In this document: positions 38,760 through 52,400 of the stretch, piece after piece | Numbering within the stretch: the first letter of the stretch is position 1 | Layout of the letters: each line of letters opens with the position of its first letter | Assembly (NCBI RefSeq): GCF_041381155.1 | Contig: NC_091134.1 | Coordinates: 36,973,338 to 37,037,337, forward strand | Origin: Argopecten irradians | Taxonomy: Eukaryota; Mollusca; Bivalvia; Pectinida; Pectinidae | DNA length: 64,000 nucleotides | Direction of reading: 5' to 3' | Program-made: the position numbers and the translations under genes | The notes under the pieces: model-generated | Told to the model about the DNA's origin: nothing | Database searches by the model: none | The model's input: the letters and a program-made list of their open reading frames with translations, nothing else

Positions 38760-40680
38760 TACCTATGTGTAGCTCTTACGTTGCATGCGGCACAGACACT
38801 GTAGACTGAAACAAACTATATCGAAAACATATTCTAGCTAGAAGCAGAAAAGTTTTGACGCTTTCGTCTTAAGATTTTTTTTCATATGACCTTCAGGATT
38901 CTCTTGGGCTTCTTGGTGTTTTATTCTGGTTATGTGAATTGCACGAAGATCCCATTAATACCGGTTCCGATTGTTTAAACATCAGAGAAAGACGTATACT
39001 TGCGTGCCAGTGAAAATCTGCGTCCTTGTACAAGTGCTCGACGCTATCAACTTGGGTATAGAAGAGTTCAAGGAGCCAATTTCCCTATCGATTGGATCTT
39101 TGTGAAGAACTAAAGCAGTTTGTGTAGCCGTTCATCATCGTTTTCTGACGCTAATGGGAACATTTTAAATTCATTAGAAAGTGCTTCATGTTTCATATAT
39201 CAACCACTTTTAATGTACCTACAACATATCTTCCACGTTTCACGCAATAAATTGATTCTTTGGAAGCTGGAAAATGTAGATAGGCTTATATTAGTGTAAC
39301 TAGGCTAGTGCGCATGTCCCCGACGGTCAAATGGCTTAGTTACCGGTACCTATGGTGTGGATTAAAAGGTTTAGCATTATCGTTTAGAACACTTTATATG
39401 GCGTTTTAACAAAGTAGTTGTCTTTAAAGACTTGCCACGTAACAATGCGTTTATCTCTTGTAGCAGGCTGCATTAGACCCACTTGCACAGTGCTGACACG
39501 TCGATATGTCAATAAAATAGATAATAAAGTTTTCTGTGGTCGGGCGTATTCCTATCACATCTGCACACGGAGAAGGATGAAATCGATAATGAAAATGTCC
39601 AGGGACAGTCGTGTAACTCGGACAAATGCCTCCATATCGGCTACAGCCTGACATTAAACAAAGGTACTTAAAAAGATCTTCTATGCTGCTGATGGACGAA
39701 GTTAAAGGTCAAGAGTCAGATGAGAAAACGGAGTCAAGGGTCATGTATCAGATGGAAGGACAAAGTGAAAGGTCAAGAGTCAGATGTCGGATGGAGGGAC
39801 GAAGTAAGAAGTCAAGGATTAGATGCCGAAACGAAGTCAGAGGTCAAATATCTCGGATAGAGATACAAAAGAGACAAAATAAATGAAAAAGTGTAAAATG
39901 GAAAGATGAAGAAAACAATATAAAGTGAAATGGGGAAAAGACGAAAAAGAGGTCAAGTGTCAGATGTCAGGAAGAATATATTTTCTAATACAAAATGTGA
40001 TACAATAGAATGTCTGTCAAAGACAAAGATGAGAAGTTGAGAACTGTAATTGCGGGGATATTTTGCATTAGAAGACCCTACCAGGATGCAAACGTTTCTA
40101 TCATGTCTCTCTTGTCTATAAAATGACATCTAATTTGCCAAGAGCAAACATATCCCTTTATGTGGACAGCCATTTATACATAAATTGATCACCATGGAAT
40201 CACCTCTGATTGAACACAGGCTCATATTTGTTCAACATTATAAACTTGAAATTGTCTTGGAATAGCATGTAAATGATAATAACTACTGGTATGTCTGTCT
40301 ACGCAAATCTAGCAGAAAACACCTATCCCAACAATAACGGTAGAATAGTCAGAATGACAGAGAAATAGACAAAGATACACTCTAACACAGTCTCGGAAGC
40401 ACAGCAAAAATATCTACCAAACAGCTCACTAGAAACATTGACTTCCGCTCTGAAAAGCACGCTTACTTATTTTAATTCCTAGCCCGGAATGGAATTGAAC
40501 GATAATGCTTTTTGTGAAAGCTAAAGAAGACTAATTCCTCACGCCAAATTAGGAGTGCCATCGGCTCCAATAAAACGCTGACTAAATCATGTGGCAGTCT
40601 GCACCACATTAACTCCGTGAGTACCCACTTGAGAAACAAATATCAGCGGAAACTGTGGCGCAAATTCCAATAATAGATAC
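38760..40680. other. Intergenic; weak tandem repeat at 39695-39975
   Basis: No gene recognised. From 39695 to 39975 a 'aggtcaagagtcagatg' unit recurs about five times at irregular spacing; an 86-residue plus frame across it is Arg/Ser/Glu-rich only because of the repeat. Confidence 0.5.
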
Positions 40681-40689
40681 GACTGATTA

Positions 40690-41010
40690 CTGAAAGGACA
40701 GCACAAAGACCCTGTGCCAGATGTACCTTACGGAACATAAAACCCCTGTAAAAATACACCATACCGGAAAATAAAGTGACTGCGTGGACATATACCACAT
40801 TACAAAACAACAAAAATGGCTTTTATAAGTATACCATATACAACAGTGAAAACCTATCAGAAGAAAACCACCAAAGAACACCTTGCAATTCATACAGGGG
40901 AAAGAAATTATTAATATACCCATGAATGGCAACAAGAATGGACATCGCAAAATATCCCACATTATCACAAAAAATACCTTGCGACAATATGTCAACAAGG
41001 ACAACAAAAA
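40690..41010 (+). pseudogene. Possible relic of a C2H2 zinc-finger array
   Basis: Plus-strand readings in shifting frames give LTEHKTPVKIHHTGK near 40735-40770, YTTVKTYQ near 40845 and EHLAIHTGERNY near 40880-40910. The HTGxK/HTGER pieces resemble C2H2 linkers, and the first two are about 84-86 bases apart as in finger arrays. No intact finger remains. Confidence 0.35.
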
Positions 41011-41019
41011 AGTTTAAGC

Positions 41020-42690
41020 TACTGATATTGAACAGGTTAGCTCTAGGACCAATTTGTGCAATCATAATAATTACCATATTAAAGGCTCAACCCTTTCCTA
41101 AACAGACATTAAAAGTTTCTTTTAAAAAAAACCCAAAATAATTTCACACAAGAAAATTCCCTGAACAATCCATGTTAACAGTGAAGATTCTCCGTTTTGC
41201 CGTCTGGCACAGTGTTGTCAACTAAAGTTAGGCAGAACGAATTCGGGATACATACAATGTAATACGACCCGCGTTATAAAAATGAACGTTTAATTTTTTA
41301 AATTAAATTGTTCAGAAGGTGACGATAATAGAAATATTCACGGTAAGCTAATATCATTTGAGATTGTGCAAAGTTAACAATTTCGTTTTATGTTCCCCTT
41401 TTAATAGTTGAAAGCCTTTTCGGAAAGGTTGTGCACCTTTAAAGAAAATATAATTATCGTCATTAAATTTTCGCGAAAATTAACTAGTGCGAACAGTGCC
41501 AAAATGTTGTTACCGTTAAACTGTGTACGCTTATAATACATTGTTCAACCCATATATCATGCATGACAACACATAGTCTATGGACCTAGTGAAAGTTACA
41601 TTGGCAATATCCATGCGTAAATAAGTCTAACGGTTCTGAAAACCTTAAGAAAATATCGCAGTCTTAGTGCATTGTACATTGTCTACACCCCCTACTGACA
41701 TTGCGACATTTTAATCCGGTGTCATAACGTAGCTAATACTTCCTGAGATCACACATCTTGTTTATTTCTCACATCCTAATTGCTCCATTTTGATTTTACG
41801 TTTTCCATTTGTTTCCATGTTTAATTAACTACATTACAAAATGTGACAAAGACTCTCAGGTTTTCAGACATTCTGCGTCATTTCTACAGTTCAGATAGAA
41901 TATCTGAAAACATTTCTTCAGAATACTGTGTTTGCATTATAAGCTTTTATTATATAATTTAAAAAGAAAACTAAAAAAAAACCGAGAAAGTAGAGTTTTC
42001 TTAATTCTATATTCTGCAAACAACTTTATTTTGCGTATATAATGATGCGCGTCGTCGTTGTTAATTTTCTCGAGTAAATTAACCCGCATTGCAATACAAT
42101 ACATTCACATATGAAATCTAAGATTCGCAGCGAGGTCTCTGGCGTTATGAACTCTGCCTAATCGGAAACTTCACCGTTTTACTTTTTACATGATATACGT
42201 TGTACATCATTGCTTCTAATGTCAAGCAATTCACTTTCAACATTGACGAACACAAGTCTGACAAGTTCTAGGTAAAACAACATAGAAGAAAGGACCTTGC
42301 CTTAGTAGTAAACACTTCTATTTCAGGATAAATCAATCTTGGATCCGATCTGGCTGTTCTGCAGCTGCAAAAATATAAGGTAAATCTTAACATAACATAT
42401 TGTGAGTGTTGTTTACTTAAAACAAATGCTATACACGGTATTTGTAACTTAAAATTTACAAAAAAAATGTATCTGAAAAAAATCAACGGATCTACTATTG
42501 TATGTTTCCTTTAAGTTATTAATATATATGTAGCTATATTATTCTTTTAACATTCAAATCATGTATATACCATATGTTTAAACATAAAATGTGCAGCTAT
42601 TTTAATTTCGTATACATGTACTGTAGTTAATTCCTTATGCACATTATATGCACTTACAAGGCCGACTGAGCATATCAAAAAGAAGAAAAA
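41020..42690. other. Intergenic, no gene seen
   Basis: AT-rich sequence without recognisable exons; likely 3' flank of the minus-strand galactosyltransferase gene. Confidence 0.45.
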
Positions 42691-42799
42691 AAGCCTTACT
42701 TCTGTTGATCTGTTACAAGAAAGTCATCACCATGGCCACCTCCTAACTTATCATTTTCTCTCATGGACAACCAGGTTTTATCTTGAGGCCACCTTAAGC

Positions 42800-42990
42800 T
42801 GCAGAGCAAGTCCGCTGTTCTGACGATAAGTTTGTTGTTTTGACGACAAGTCCGCTGATCTGACGACAAGTTTGCTGTTCTGACGACAAGTTTGTTGTTC
42901 TGACGACAAGTCCGCTGTTTTGACGACAAGTTTGTTGTTCTGACGACAAGTCCGCTGTTCTGACGACAAGTTTGTTGTTTGTCGACAGAT
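42800..42990. repeat. 20-bp minisatellite, alternating dimers
   Basis: Units 'tgacgacaagtttgttgttc' and 'tgacgacaagtccgctgttc' alternate, giving a 40-bp higher-order period, about nine units. Confidence 0.9.
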
Positions 42991-43097
42991 AACAAGGTTG
43001 ACATAACCAGAAGTGATTTATCCTCGTGTGTTGTTACCGACAGCTACGACAGGAGGCATGTACTCTTGGAATACCGAACTCAACTGTTTTTTGTCCT

Positions 43098-43410
43098 GGA
43101 AGTTTGCAATGAACAAGTTAGAAGCCGCGTACCCTTGGTCAGTCGACATTGTCCTTGTTTTAAACGTTGGATGAGCTAGCTAGGAGCCACCGTCCGTTGG
43201 TTGGCATGAGCTGCCTTGATTGGAGTTCTCGGTTGAGCTGGAAGCGTGTACCATTAGTCGACATTTGATGCCTTTGTTTTTGAAGTTTTGGTTGAGCTTG
43301 GGAGTGTGGATCCGTCATTGGCCGACATCGACTGTCATTATTTTAGAAGTTCTGGTTGAGCTAGGAGCCGACTTCATTTGGTCGGCCGACATCGATCATC
43401 ATGTGCAGAA
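43098..43410. repeat. 60-64-bp degenerate array that includes the galactosyltransferase stop
   Basis: Units at about 43347-43410, 43283-43344, 43222-43282, 43162-43221 and 43098-43161 share 'gttgagctaggag', a variable stretch and 'gg(c)cgacatcga'. The rightmost unit is the coding 3' end and stop of the minus-strand gene. Confidence 0.7.
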
Positions 43411-46400
43411 ATAGAGGCTCCTCTTTACTGAACACAAGTCTGTAAGGCACGTTATTTAGTCCATCCAACTGGAACCGTTTGTTCACGCTTTTGAGTAATT
43501 TTGTCCTAAAATCAAGGACACAGTTTTAATACTTTTTAAACAAGTATGACGCGTTGATGCTCAATTAATATAATATTGATATATTGCATTTAGATAGGCT
43601 GCAGATAGTGTTTTGATTTAGATAAACATCTTATAATGTTATTTTAGGATCACCTGTCAATTACACAGGTATTCGCTAAAGTAAGATCGTTGCATTTTAA
43701 GATTTACGTTAAAAATCAAAGCAATGACATCTAGTCACGAGACAACTCTCCATCAAGTACCCGGAAAAATGAATTACATTGACGCCGAAAATAATTGCCT
43801 ATAAATCAGCGACCAAAATTGCAAAAAATAACTCGATTATGACAACAGTATACACATTTGATCTGTCAACATTACTGCAATACAGTTTAGAATTTTCACA
43901 TCGCACACCAAACTACAATTTCAGAAATTCTAATACACTACTTCCAGTTCCTTCCAAAAAAACATTTTATCACCAATCTTTCTTTCCAAAAACTATTAGA
44001 GACTGGAACAATCTTCCCGAACACATAAGGAACAAACCCACTCTTAACTCCTTTTCACAAGCACTATCAAAACTTTCGACTACAAAATCAAATCCACTAA
44101 ATACGTATGGGCATAGAAAAGGTAAAATCAGTCAATGTAGATTAAGAATGGGCCTTAGTGCCCTAAACAAACATAGATTTTCTTACAAATTGACACCAAA
44201 TAAATATTGTGATTTATGTGTACTCTCCTGAGGATGAAAAACACTTCTTTTTATTATGTCCTAGATTTATAATCCCACGTACAAAACTAATTCAAAATAC
44301 TTGTAAAGAGCTGGCTCCAAATGTCAATCCTGACCTTATCATCAATCTCATACCTGATATCTTTGTCAAAATTTTATTACATGGCTCTGAAGATAATACC
44401 GATTCATCAAACAAAATTATTTTTGATTCCGTTTTCGAATACATCATCAACTCCAAAAGATTCTAAATAATTATTTCTTTACACTTCATTTCCCCTCCCA
44501 TCTGCATCTGCATCGCTCTCTCCCCCTCCTTCGCCTGTCTCTTTCTAAGTCTCACTCTCTTCTCTCTCGATTTCTTTCTCCCTCTTCCCTTTCTCATTTT
44601 TTTTGTCATGGAATGTTTGTGTGAGTGAGAGTGTGTGCGTTATTCTAATGTATTGTCATGTATATATTGTATTGTCATATGTGTCGAGGAGAGCATCTAG
44701 TAGCCCTAGGGCTGTGTGCAATCCTCGTTAAAGAAATAAAGAATTAGAACAGAATTAGTTATAGTGCCATTCCAGTGAACTATACTTCCATGTAGTATAT
44801 CACTAGGTGGCATTAAACCACATTTCACCAATACCAATACATTGCAGTAGCGTTATATTAACCAAGGGGTTCCATCTTTAATGACTTTGGTCAATGAGTT
44901 ATTTTCCGATATTACCTGTTTATCGTAAACAAAATAGTTGATTATAATTATCTATAATAATCATGATATACCATCTGTACGATGACATGTTAGGGCCATT
45001 ACCTGGAGCTCCATGCTGATGGCTCTCGTTTTTCATGACGTAGCATCCGGTATCTAGCGACAACAGACGATGGCCGCATTATCCGTAAGCCGGAAAGCAA
45101 AATTCTTGAGAAAAAAAAAAGAGAAAAAAAAAATAAAACGTGTTATGTATAAAAGAGGAATTAAATGATGAATCCTTATAAAATTAAAATACGATGAATC
45201 CTGATAAGTTAATCCTTTTAATTCAATCTAATTAAAATGAAATTGGAAATTAAAATGAAATTGGATACTTTTCTCTAAGATGTCGTTAAGCTGTTGTGTC
45301 AGTCAGTCAGATGCGACGTTATAAACGCGATTATCTTTTACGTTAAGATGATGACATTATAAAATTGTTCGTTTTTACATACAATATTGAATTATATTTC
45401 ATTACACCATCAAGTGATCCTATTCTACTGAACGTAATTACCTATTTAGATTTAAGGGCCAATATGATATACAGGACCGGCAAAACTACCAAACCCAGAT
45501 AGAATTGGAAATGAGCTTAATTGGACATTGGTTTTTTTAAAGTTTGCTTGAATTCTATTTGAAGTTAATACCGAATCTAAAATGAATGGCGCAAAAATGA
45601 ACATAAAAAATACATCACTGCCGACAGAAACTTTTCAATATTCCTTACTGACTTTTCCTCGTTTGCTAATTAACATCATTTTTTGTATTTGTATTTGTCT
45701 TGTCTATAACTGCATTATATAAAATAACTGCTTCGACGAAAACACAATAAATGGCCTGGATATATCGATATCGTAACACTCAAACTTATATAGTATCTGA
45801 ATACGTATTGTGGGAATTGGATCAGGCACTAGCTAACATAAAGACTTGTATAGAACCCTAATTTTGGGCTAAATAATGAGGGATATTAAAACGTCGAAAA
45901 GAGAAATGAAATGGCTTGAGCAGTGAGTTGTTCAAAATAAGGAACATTTTTATTAGTCTGAAACATTAACATGGAATTGTGGACTTCTCTCACATTAATC
46001 AATACATTCAGGTTTTTAAAACTTAACTGTCTAGAAACCTTCTGTACGTTGTAGCAATAGGTGCCCTCGAGACAAACTTTTCCAATGTGATATTTTATCT
46101 AAGCTTCTAAGCCAAAATCTACTTTTTTCTAATATTGTTCGTGAGCGTGTATTAACTTGGCTGCAAGGCATTCAAATAACGGGACTTTATTGACAAAGTT
46201 GATTTGATTCGGAGCGGTGACTTCGGTAGAAGTGTTTATATTCACTTGGGGACAAGTGTGCCCTATCCTGTTCGGAACCACAATCTGCATTCGTTAACAT
46301 TTATGATGGGAGGCAAGAAGACACGAACGAAGTGTGATGAAATTTCGGCGTCGATATCAGCATGGTAACTGATTTCTAGTCAAGACAACTACCGGTGTCT

Positions 46401-49400
46401 TGCTGTGGTACTTCATACAGATTTTTCTCAAGCATCAGCTAGTAAAGATATTTGGATTTTCCAGCTTTGTGACCAGACAGTAACAAGCATTATTAGATGA
46501 CAGATAGATGGAGTCCTTCGGCGTTATTGAAACCGTTTAGAAACATACAAATCAACCATTTAGCCCTCACTATCAACGGCGTTGATCAGATATTAACGAT
46601 TCTAACCAGAACAAGATAATTAAAAAAAAAAATATACATAGTAGCATTTTATCGCTGACACTACTTCATATATCAGTGACTTGAAAGTCATAGAATACAT
46701 ACAATTACATCATATAGATGAGGTCGATCGCAGATTTTATGGCACAAACCAAGAGCGATATCGACCACATACAAAGGACGGAGCCCGAGGGGTTAAAATT
46801 ACTTTTGGTTTATGCAATAAAACCATGAACGTGTTGAGTTTGCTTTATTATTATTATTGAACGAAATAAAATAATTTTTGAAAACTGATGTGCAAAATTT
46901 ATTTTTACAAGGACTTCCCCTCTTACATATTATTTATAAGTCTGTACTTGCTGTCAATATCAACCCTTCTATTTTTACCTGTAAGCCATGTCGTCGTCCT
47001 CCGCACCCCAGCCCCAGTATTCGTTAGAATACCCATTTACTAACCGGAAGTGCTCCAACGTCATTGCAAGTACTCCGCCAACAAGTAGTTCGTACTTTAA
47101 CCTTCAACAAAAATCATGTATGCAAGGATACATCACCAAAAGCCAATAACTGATCCATACAAACATCAATTCAATTATCTTAATAAGAAAATATTTCGAT
47201 AGAGAAATTATAGCCGATTTCATAAGCTTTCACCTGAATTAGTATTTGTATGTAATGAGATTACAAATGTTTTATAATGGGTTTGTATGACAAATGTGTA
47301 AATGTATCAATTGATATACCTGTAATGCATTTCATCTACGGCCACTGATAGGTGAGTAGGCTGCCATGGACAGGAGTAAAGGTTTCTGTCATTTTCTGGT
47401 ACAAGATCGACGTCATGAAATATCACACAGTTAAAGTTAAAGCGTTTCACCGCCTCTAGGAAAGCAGCATTCATCAAACGGCCTTTGTTGAAAGTTGCGT
47501 TACCGAACTGCAACAAAAAAAATTAGAAACTGTCCACGTTGCCGAAGCCTAACTACTCTATTAGTCTGCAGTAATCCCACAGTGGGTGCTGCTGATGTTC
47601 CACAATTGCCTCAATCAACTAATAAAAGTCACAATAAGGTCTCAATGGAATTAAATTATTTCTTCTGTGAGTTACTTGAGACTTGGATTATCACCAAGAT
47701 GAATATTACTATTGTCTGGTTTTGCCAGGAGAATGGTAAGGTTGCCAAAATGTATTGATAAAGACACTTTATAGATCCTATGATAGGAAATATTCTTTAT
47801 AGATGGCATTCATATTTCTGTATTTCTTTATTATCGACACATTATGTCCTTATTGGTGCCAGTAAAATGTTAATCACTTCATATGGTTGCCATAACTTTG
47901 ATATTACAAACGTTTTGCGACAGTTAGTATTCCAAAATCAAAAAAAAAATGTAAATTCATAAAGCGATTGAGTTATCTACGGTCAATTATTCAAAAAGAC
48001 AATTAGTGAATTTTGCATTTCTCATTTACAGCAAAACCTATGGTAGTCTCTAAAGTTAGCAAGTAGGTAACGAATCATCGTCGAATCTCTAGGGGTTATT
48101 ATCACTTTCGTCAATTACACCCCTGTATATATAATTGATTAGGATTTTAAGTTGGGCGTCGATGGCTCTGTAATATCTTCAAATGGATTCTTTACAGGCT
48201 TTTGACTGGTCAGTTTTTTTCTCTTTAACTGATTTTAGTTTTGCTATGCAATATTCCATGGATAATGATAGTGAGAGTAACCCCTGGAGTAAAGAATAGA
48301 ACATACTACAGTATTCCATAAAATTTCCGATGTACTTCAAAAAATTTTCTCAGTACTATAGTACGTTCAAATAAATATGAAATAATTCCTTTTGAAGCAA
48401 ACTTCATAAACATTCCATTCTAAAGGATTTCTTTCTATATATTTTTTTTAAAATTGTTTTTAAACTTTAATTAACCGTTTGAACAACTGAGCCTTGTACT
48501 TTATTAATGTATCCAAGGTAAATATTTTAGTTCAAAACCAAACACTAATCCTCTAAAGCATTTGAATAAAATCCCGACGGAAATAAAACGCCGCCCACAT
48601 TGAATGGGTGTGTATCCGTACTATTGAGTAATATATCACGTTCACCTATGAAGCAATTTATCCTCAGACCTGTCAGTCTAAAAGTATGTAACACTTAAAT
48701 TTCATGTCTGCTTACCTGTTCCGCTACTAAAATCCTGAACTCTAACTGTTGACGCTGAAGCATGCCGACCAAATTCTGTAGAAGTATTGTTAGATGACGG
48801 CGGCGGTCCCTGAATGGAATCACAATCAGGACCTTGTGTCGGGAAACACAGGCTTGTGGCCTCCAGTACCCGCCCGGAATAACAGCTTGCTTAGACCCCA
48901 GACGACAGGTCGTGTTACAGTTCTGGACAGATCCAACTGAAAAAAAATAGTGAAACATTTTTCATTTCTTTAATTATCACTACAGAAGTTTAGATTCATT
49001 TATCAAGGACGTATTCTAGATTCAACTGAAAATAAGACAGAATCACACCAATAAAAAAACTTTTAATTTTGGAACTGGCTTTGTCAGTGGTAGATTGGAT
49101 TCTCCCATAAGTCTTAGTAAATTGCTCTAGAATGTAAGGTCCAACAAGAAAACACTTTCATTACTCTTTTAATTATCATTACAGAGCAGCATAGATTCAA
49201 GGACATGTTCTTTAAGGGACAAATGGCTATGTAAGGCGTAATTCTACTGAAATTAATGTGAGATCAAACCGATAAACCAACTTTGTGAAACTCGGTTGTT
49301 AACGGTAGCTTACTTTTTGGTGAAATTGGTATGTGTCCTATGGGTAAATAGAATAGAGAAAAGGGAAAATAAAACTGACAAGTGGCTGTAAAAAGTGAGG

Positions 49401-52400
49401 TCAGCTGCATGATTTTTTCTTTCTATTATTTTTGTGAAATTGGTATTTACGTGTCCTATGGGTAAATAGTATAGAGAAGAGGGAAAATAAAACTGTCAAA
49501 TGGCTGTAAAGAGTGAGGTCAGCTGCATGATTTTTTTCTTATTTTTTTCTTTCTTTTCTTTTTGGAGCAATTGGTATTTACGTGTCCTATGGGTAAACAG
49601 TATAGAGAGAGGGAAAATAAAACTGTCAAATGGCTGTAAAAAGTGAGGTCAGCTGCATGATTTTTTCCTTCTATTCGTTTTTGTTAAATTGGTATTTACG
49701 TGTCCTGTGGGTAAATAGTATAGGGAAGATAGGAAATCAAACGGAGTAAACGGCGGTAGCATGTAAGGTCAACCGCATGATTTATTTCTATCCCTTTCTT
49801 TTTTGAGACATTGGTATTGATGTGTCCTAGGAGTAGATAGTATACGGAGAATCCATCAATCAGGATAATAAGTTCCATTAACCTGGCTTTATCTATATTT
49901 AGATTCAGTCGTATAAGACGTAACCAGTTATGTCATGCTGTCTCATGTTTTAAAGCTACTAATAACCTTCAACGTCTTTTTAACATCCCATTATCTCAGG
50001 AAGTACACACAACCAGTATATTTTTGTCTGTAAATAGCTTCAGAATTTGAACACACTTTTATTTATAACAACATCTCTAATGATTGTCATTTAAAGATGC
50101 TCCATCGCTGACAAATGGTATTGTTTCACTATTAAAAACAGGAGCAGACGACTTAGTATTTTTCTCCAGTTACAAAAGTTACTTACTTTACACCATTACC
50201 GCCATTGAAAAGTTTGAGCTTTTAATTTTACTTCAAGTTAAAAATATGAAAAATTATTAATTGCATCCTGAAAAAATGCCGTGACACTATATCCTATATG
50301 GAATGAAGTACTGATTGCGCAGGCGAAATAAATTATTTTATATTATTTTTTCTGTTATTTAGACATATATATATACACGATTAAACACCAATTATTGTTC
50401 AAATGATTAACATCATTTATGCTCTGTCGGTGGTGGAGCATCTTTAAAGTGATTACATCTTACTATAGAGGTACATTTTATGTAAGAAAAATCGAATTGG
50501 AGTCCGGTATAATGTCTAGAGTGTGGGATTCGCTAGTACATACACGATTGTCGGTCACGTAACAGGAACATTAATTGTCTGTTTAATCCGGTCTGTGACA
50601 AAAGGTGGAACTAAGCCTTGTAAGGTGATATTAAAGATCACATATCGTGTGATACGAGAAATACAAATTACTTAGTAAGTTTTGATTTGAAACTACAGTC
50701 CTCATAATGGTGCTTCTTTCCTGTTCTGTTTTTCTATTCTATTTCTAGGAGCATTTTATCTTTTTATCTGCTTGGGTCATTTTTAGTTCCAGGATCAATG
50801 TTCTTGTACTGTAATTTAATAAGAAGAGAAAATAAACTAACTACGGGACTAAAGAACAAACTATTTTGTTAAACGGAATAAAGCCTTTAGAACCACTCAG
50901 TCTGATGAACGGTATAAACTCCAGAATTCTCAATTTAATGAAACGAATCAGATTCGATGATTTTCCAGTCTATTGAATGAAATCATCGAATTTCAATGCC
51001 CAAACATGCTCTTTACAATTCCCTGTGGAAATAAATTCCATATTCTTTAGGTTAATCAAAAGAACAGATTCGGAGATATGGTAGTCTAGAAAACGGAAAC
51101 GATTGCTAGGCCGTGACATCTAAAAAACGGAAAAGATTGCTAGGCGGTGACACTAGAAAACGGAAAAGATTGCTAGGCCGTGACATCTAGAAAAGGGAGG
51201 GGAATTTTTTACTACAATTCAATAATTAATCAAATCAAATTGTAAAGCGTATTTCGGTGACCAAAAATTGCATATACTAAAATACAGAAGGAAACGAATG
51301 TGATCGATATTGTCTCATCCCCTGGCACGTGTTATCCTTGTCCGTATATTCAGCATGAAGCCTCACTATTACTGCTATTTGCCTAAATCCAATCCTAACA
51401 CATTACCTAGTAGTCTTTCCGTACTTGTCAAAGGTCATCAAAGGTCAGGGGACGGTGATAATAATGTATATTTTTGTTTCTATTCACACCCAAAAGGTAA
51501 GCAGTAATGTGATACTTTTAAATGTTTTACAGGTGTTAACTTACTAAATGTTTTGTGAACATGCCATTATCTCAGAAAGTACACACAACCAGTATAGTTC
51601 TGCCTGTATAGTTCTGCCTGTAAATAGCTTCAGAATTAGAACACACTTTTATTTATAACAACATCTCTAATGATTGTCATTTAAAGTGATTACATGTTAC
51701 TATCAAAGTACATTTTACGTAAGAAAAATCGAATTGGAATCCGGTATAATGTCTAGAGAGTGGGATTCGCTAGTACATACACGATTGTCGGTCACGTAAC
51801 AGGGACATTACTTGTCTGTTTAATCCGGTGTGTGACAAAAGGTAGAACTAAGCCTTGTTGAGTGATATTACAGATCATCGTGTGATACGAGAATCGCAAA
51901 TTAAGCTTTGATTTGATGCTGTAATCCACATGGTATAATGAGGATTAAAACATGAGAACATTGTTTTTTTTAGATTACTAATTACTTTGTTGATTTTTTA
52001 TAAACAAATTTAGTCTTATAATTACAAAAATTAAACCCTAAGCCATATCATGGGTATCCATGTAGAACTACTGTTCTTCCATACAAAATATTATCTTCAA
52101 AGACTGCTCATTTCTCACCATGGTAGCTAGGGATATGATTTACTTCAAAAGGCGAACAAGATTGAGAATTATTTCAAGAGTTTAACTTAATTGTACCTCT
52201 GTTTCGTCCTTGCGTATGACTCGTCATTCAACAATAATGTGACTTTTACTGCATATGCATATGTGACAAAATACCATGGTTTACCTGGAGAAATTCTGTT
52301 ATATCGCTGTAAAATAACAATCGCGCAGTTGTGTATTCTCTAGATGGTCGTACAAATGATATGAGGAGAGATTTACAACTGCGGATCTCTAGGCTGCTTT

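Noticed and set aside
39626..39886. 86-residue Arg/Glu/Ser-rich plus ORF
   Set aside because: Generated by the irregular 'gtcaagagtcagatg' repeat.
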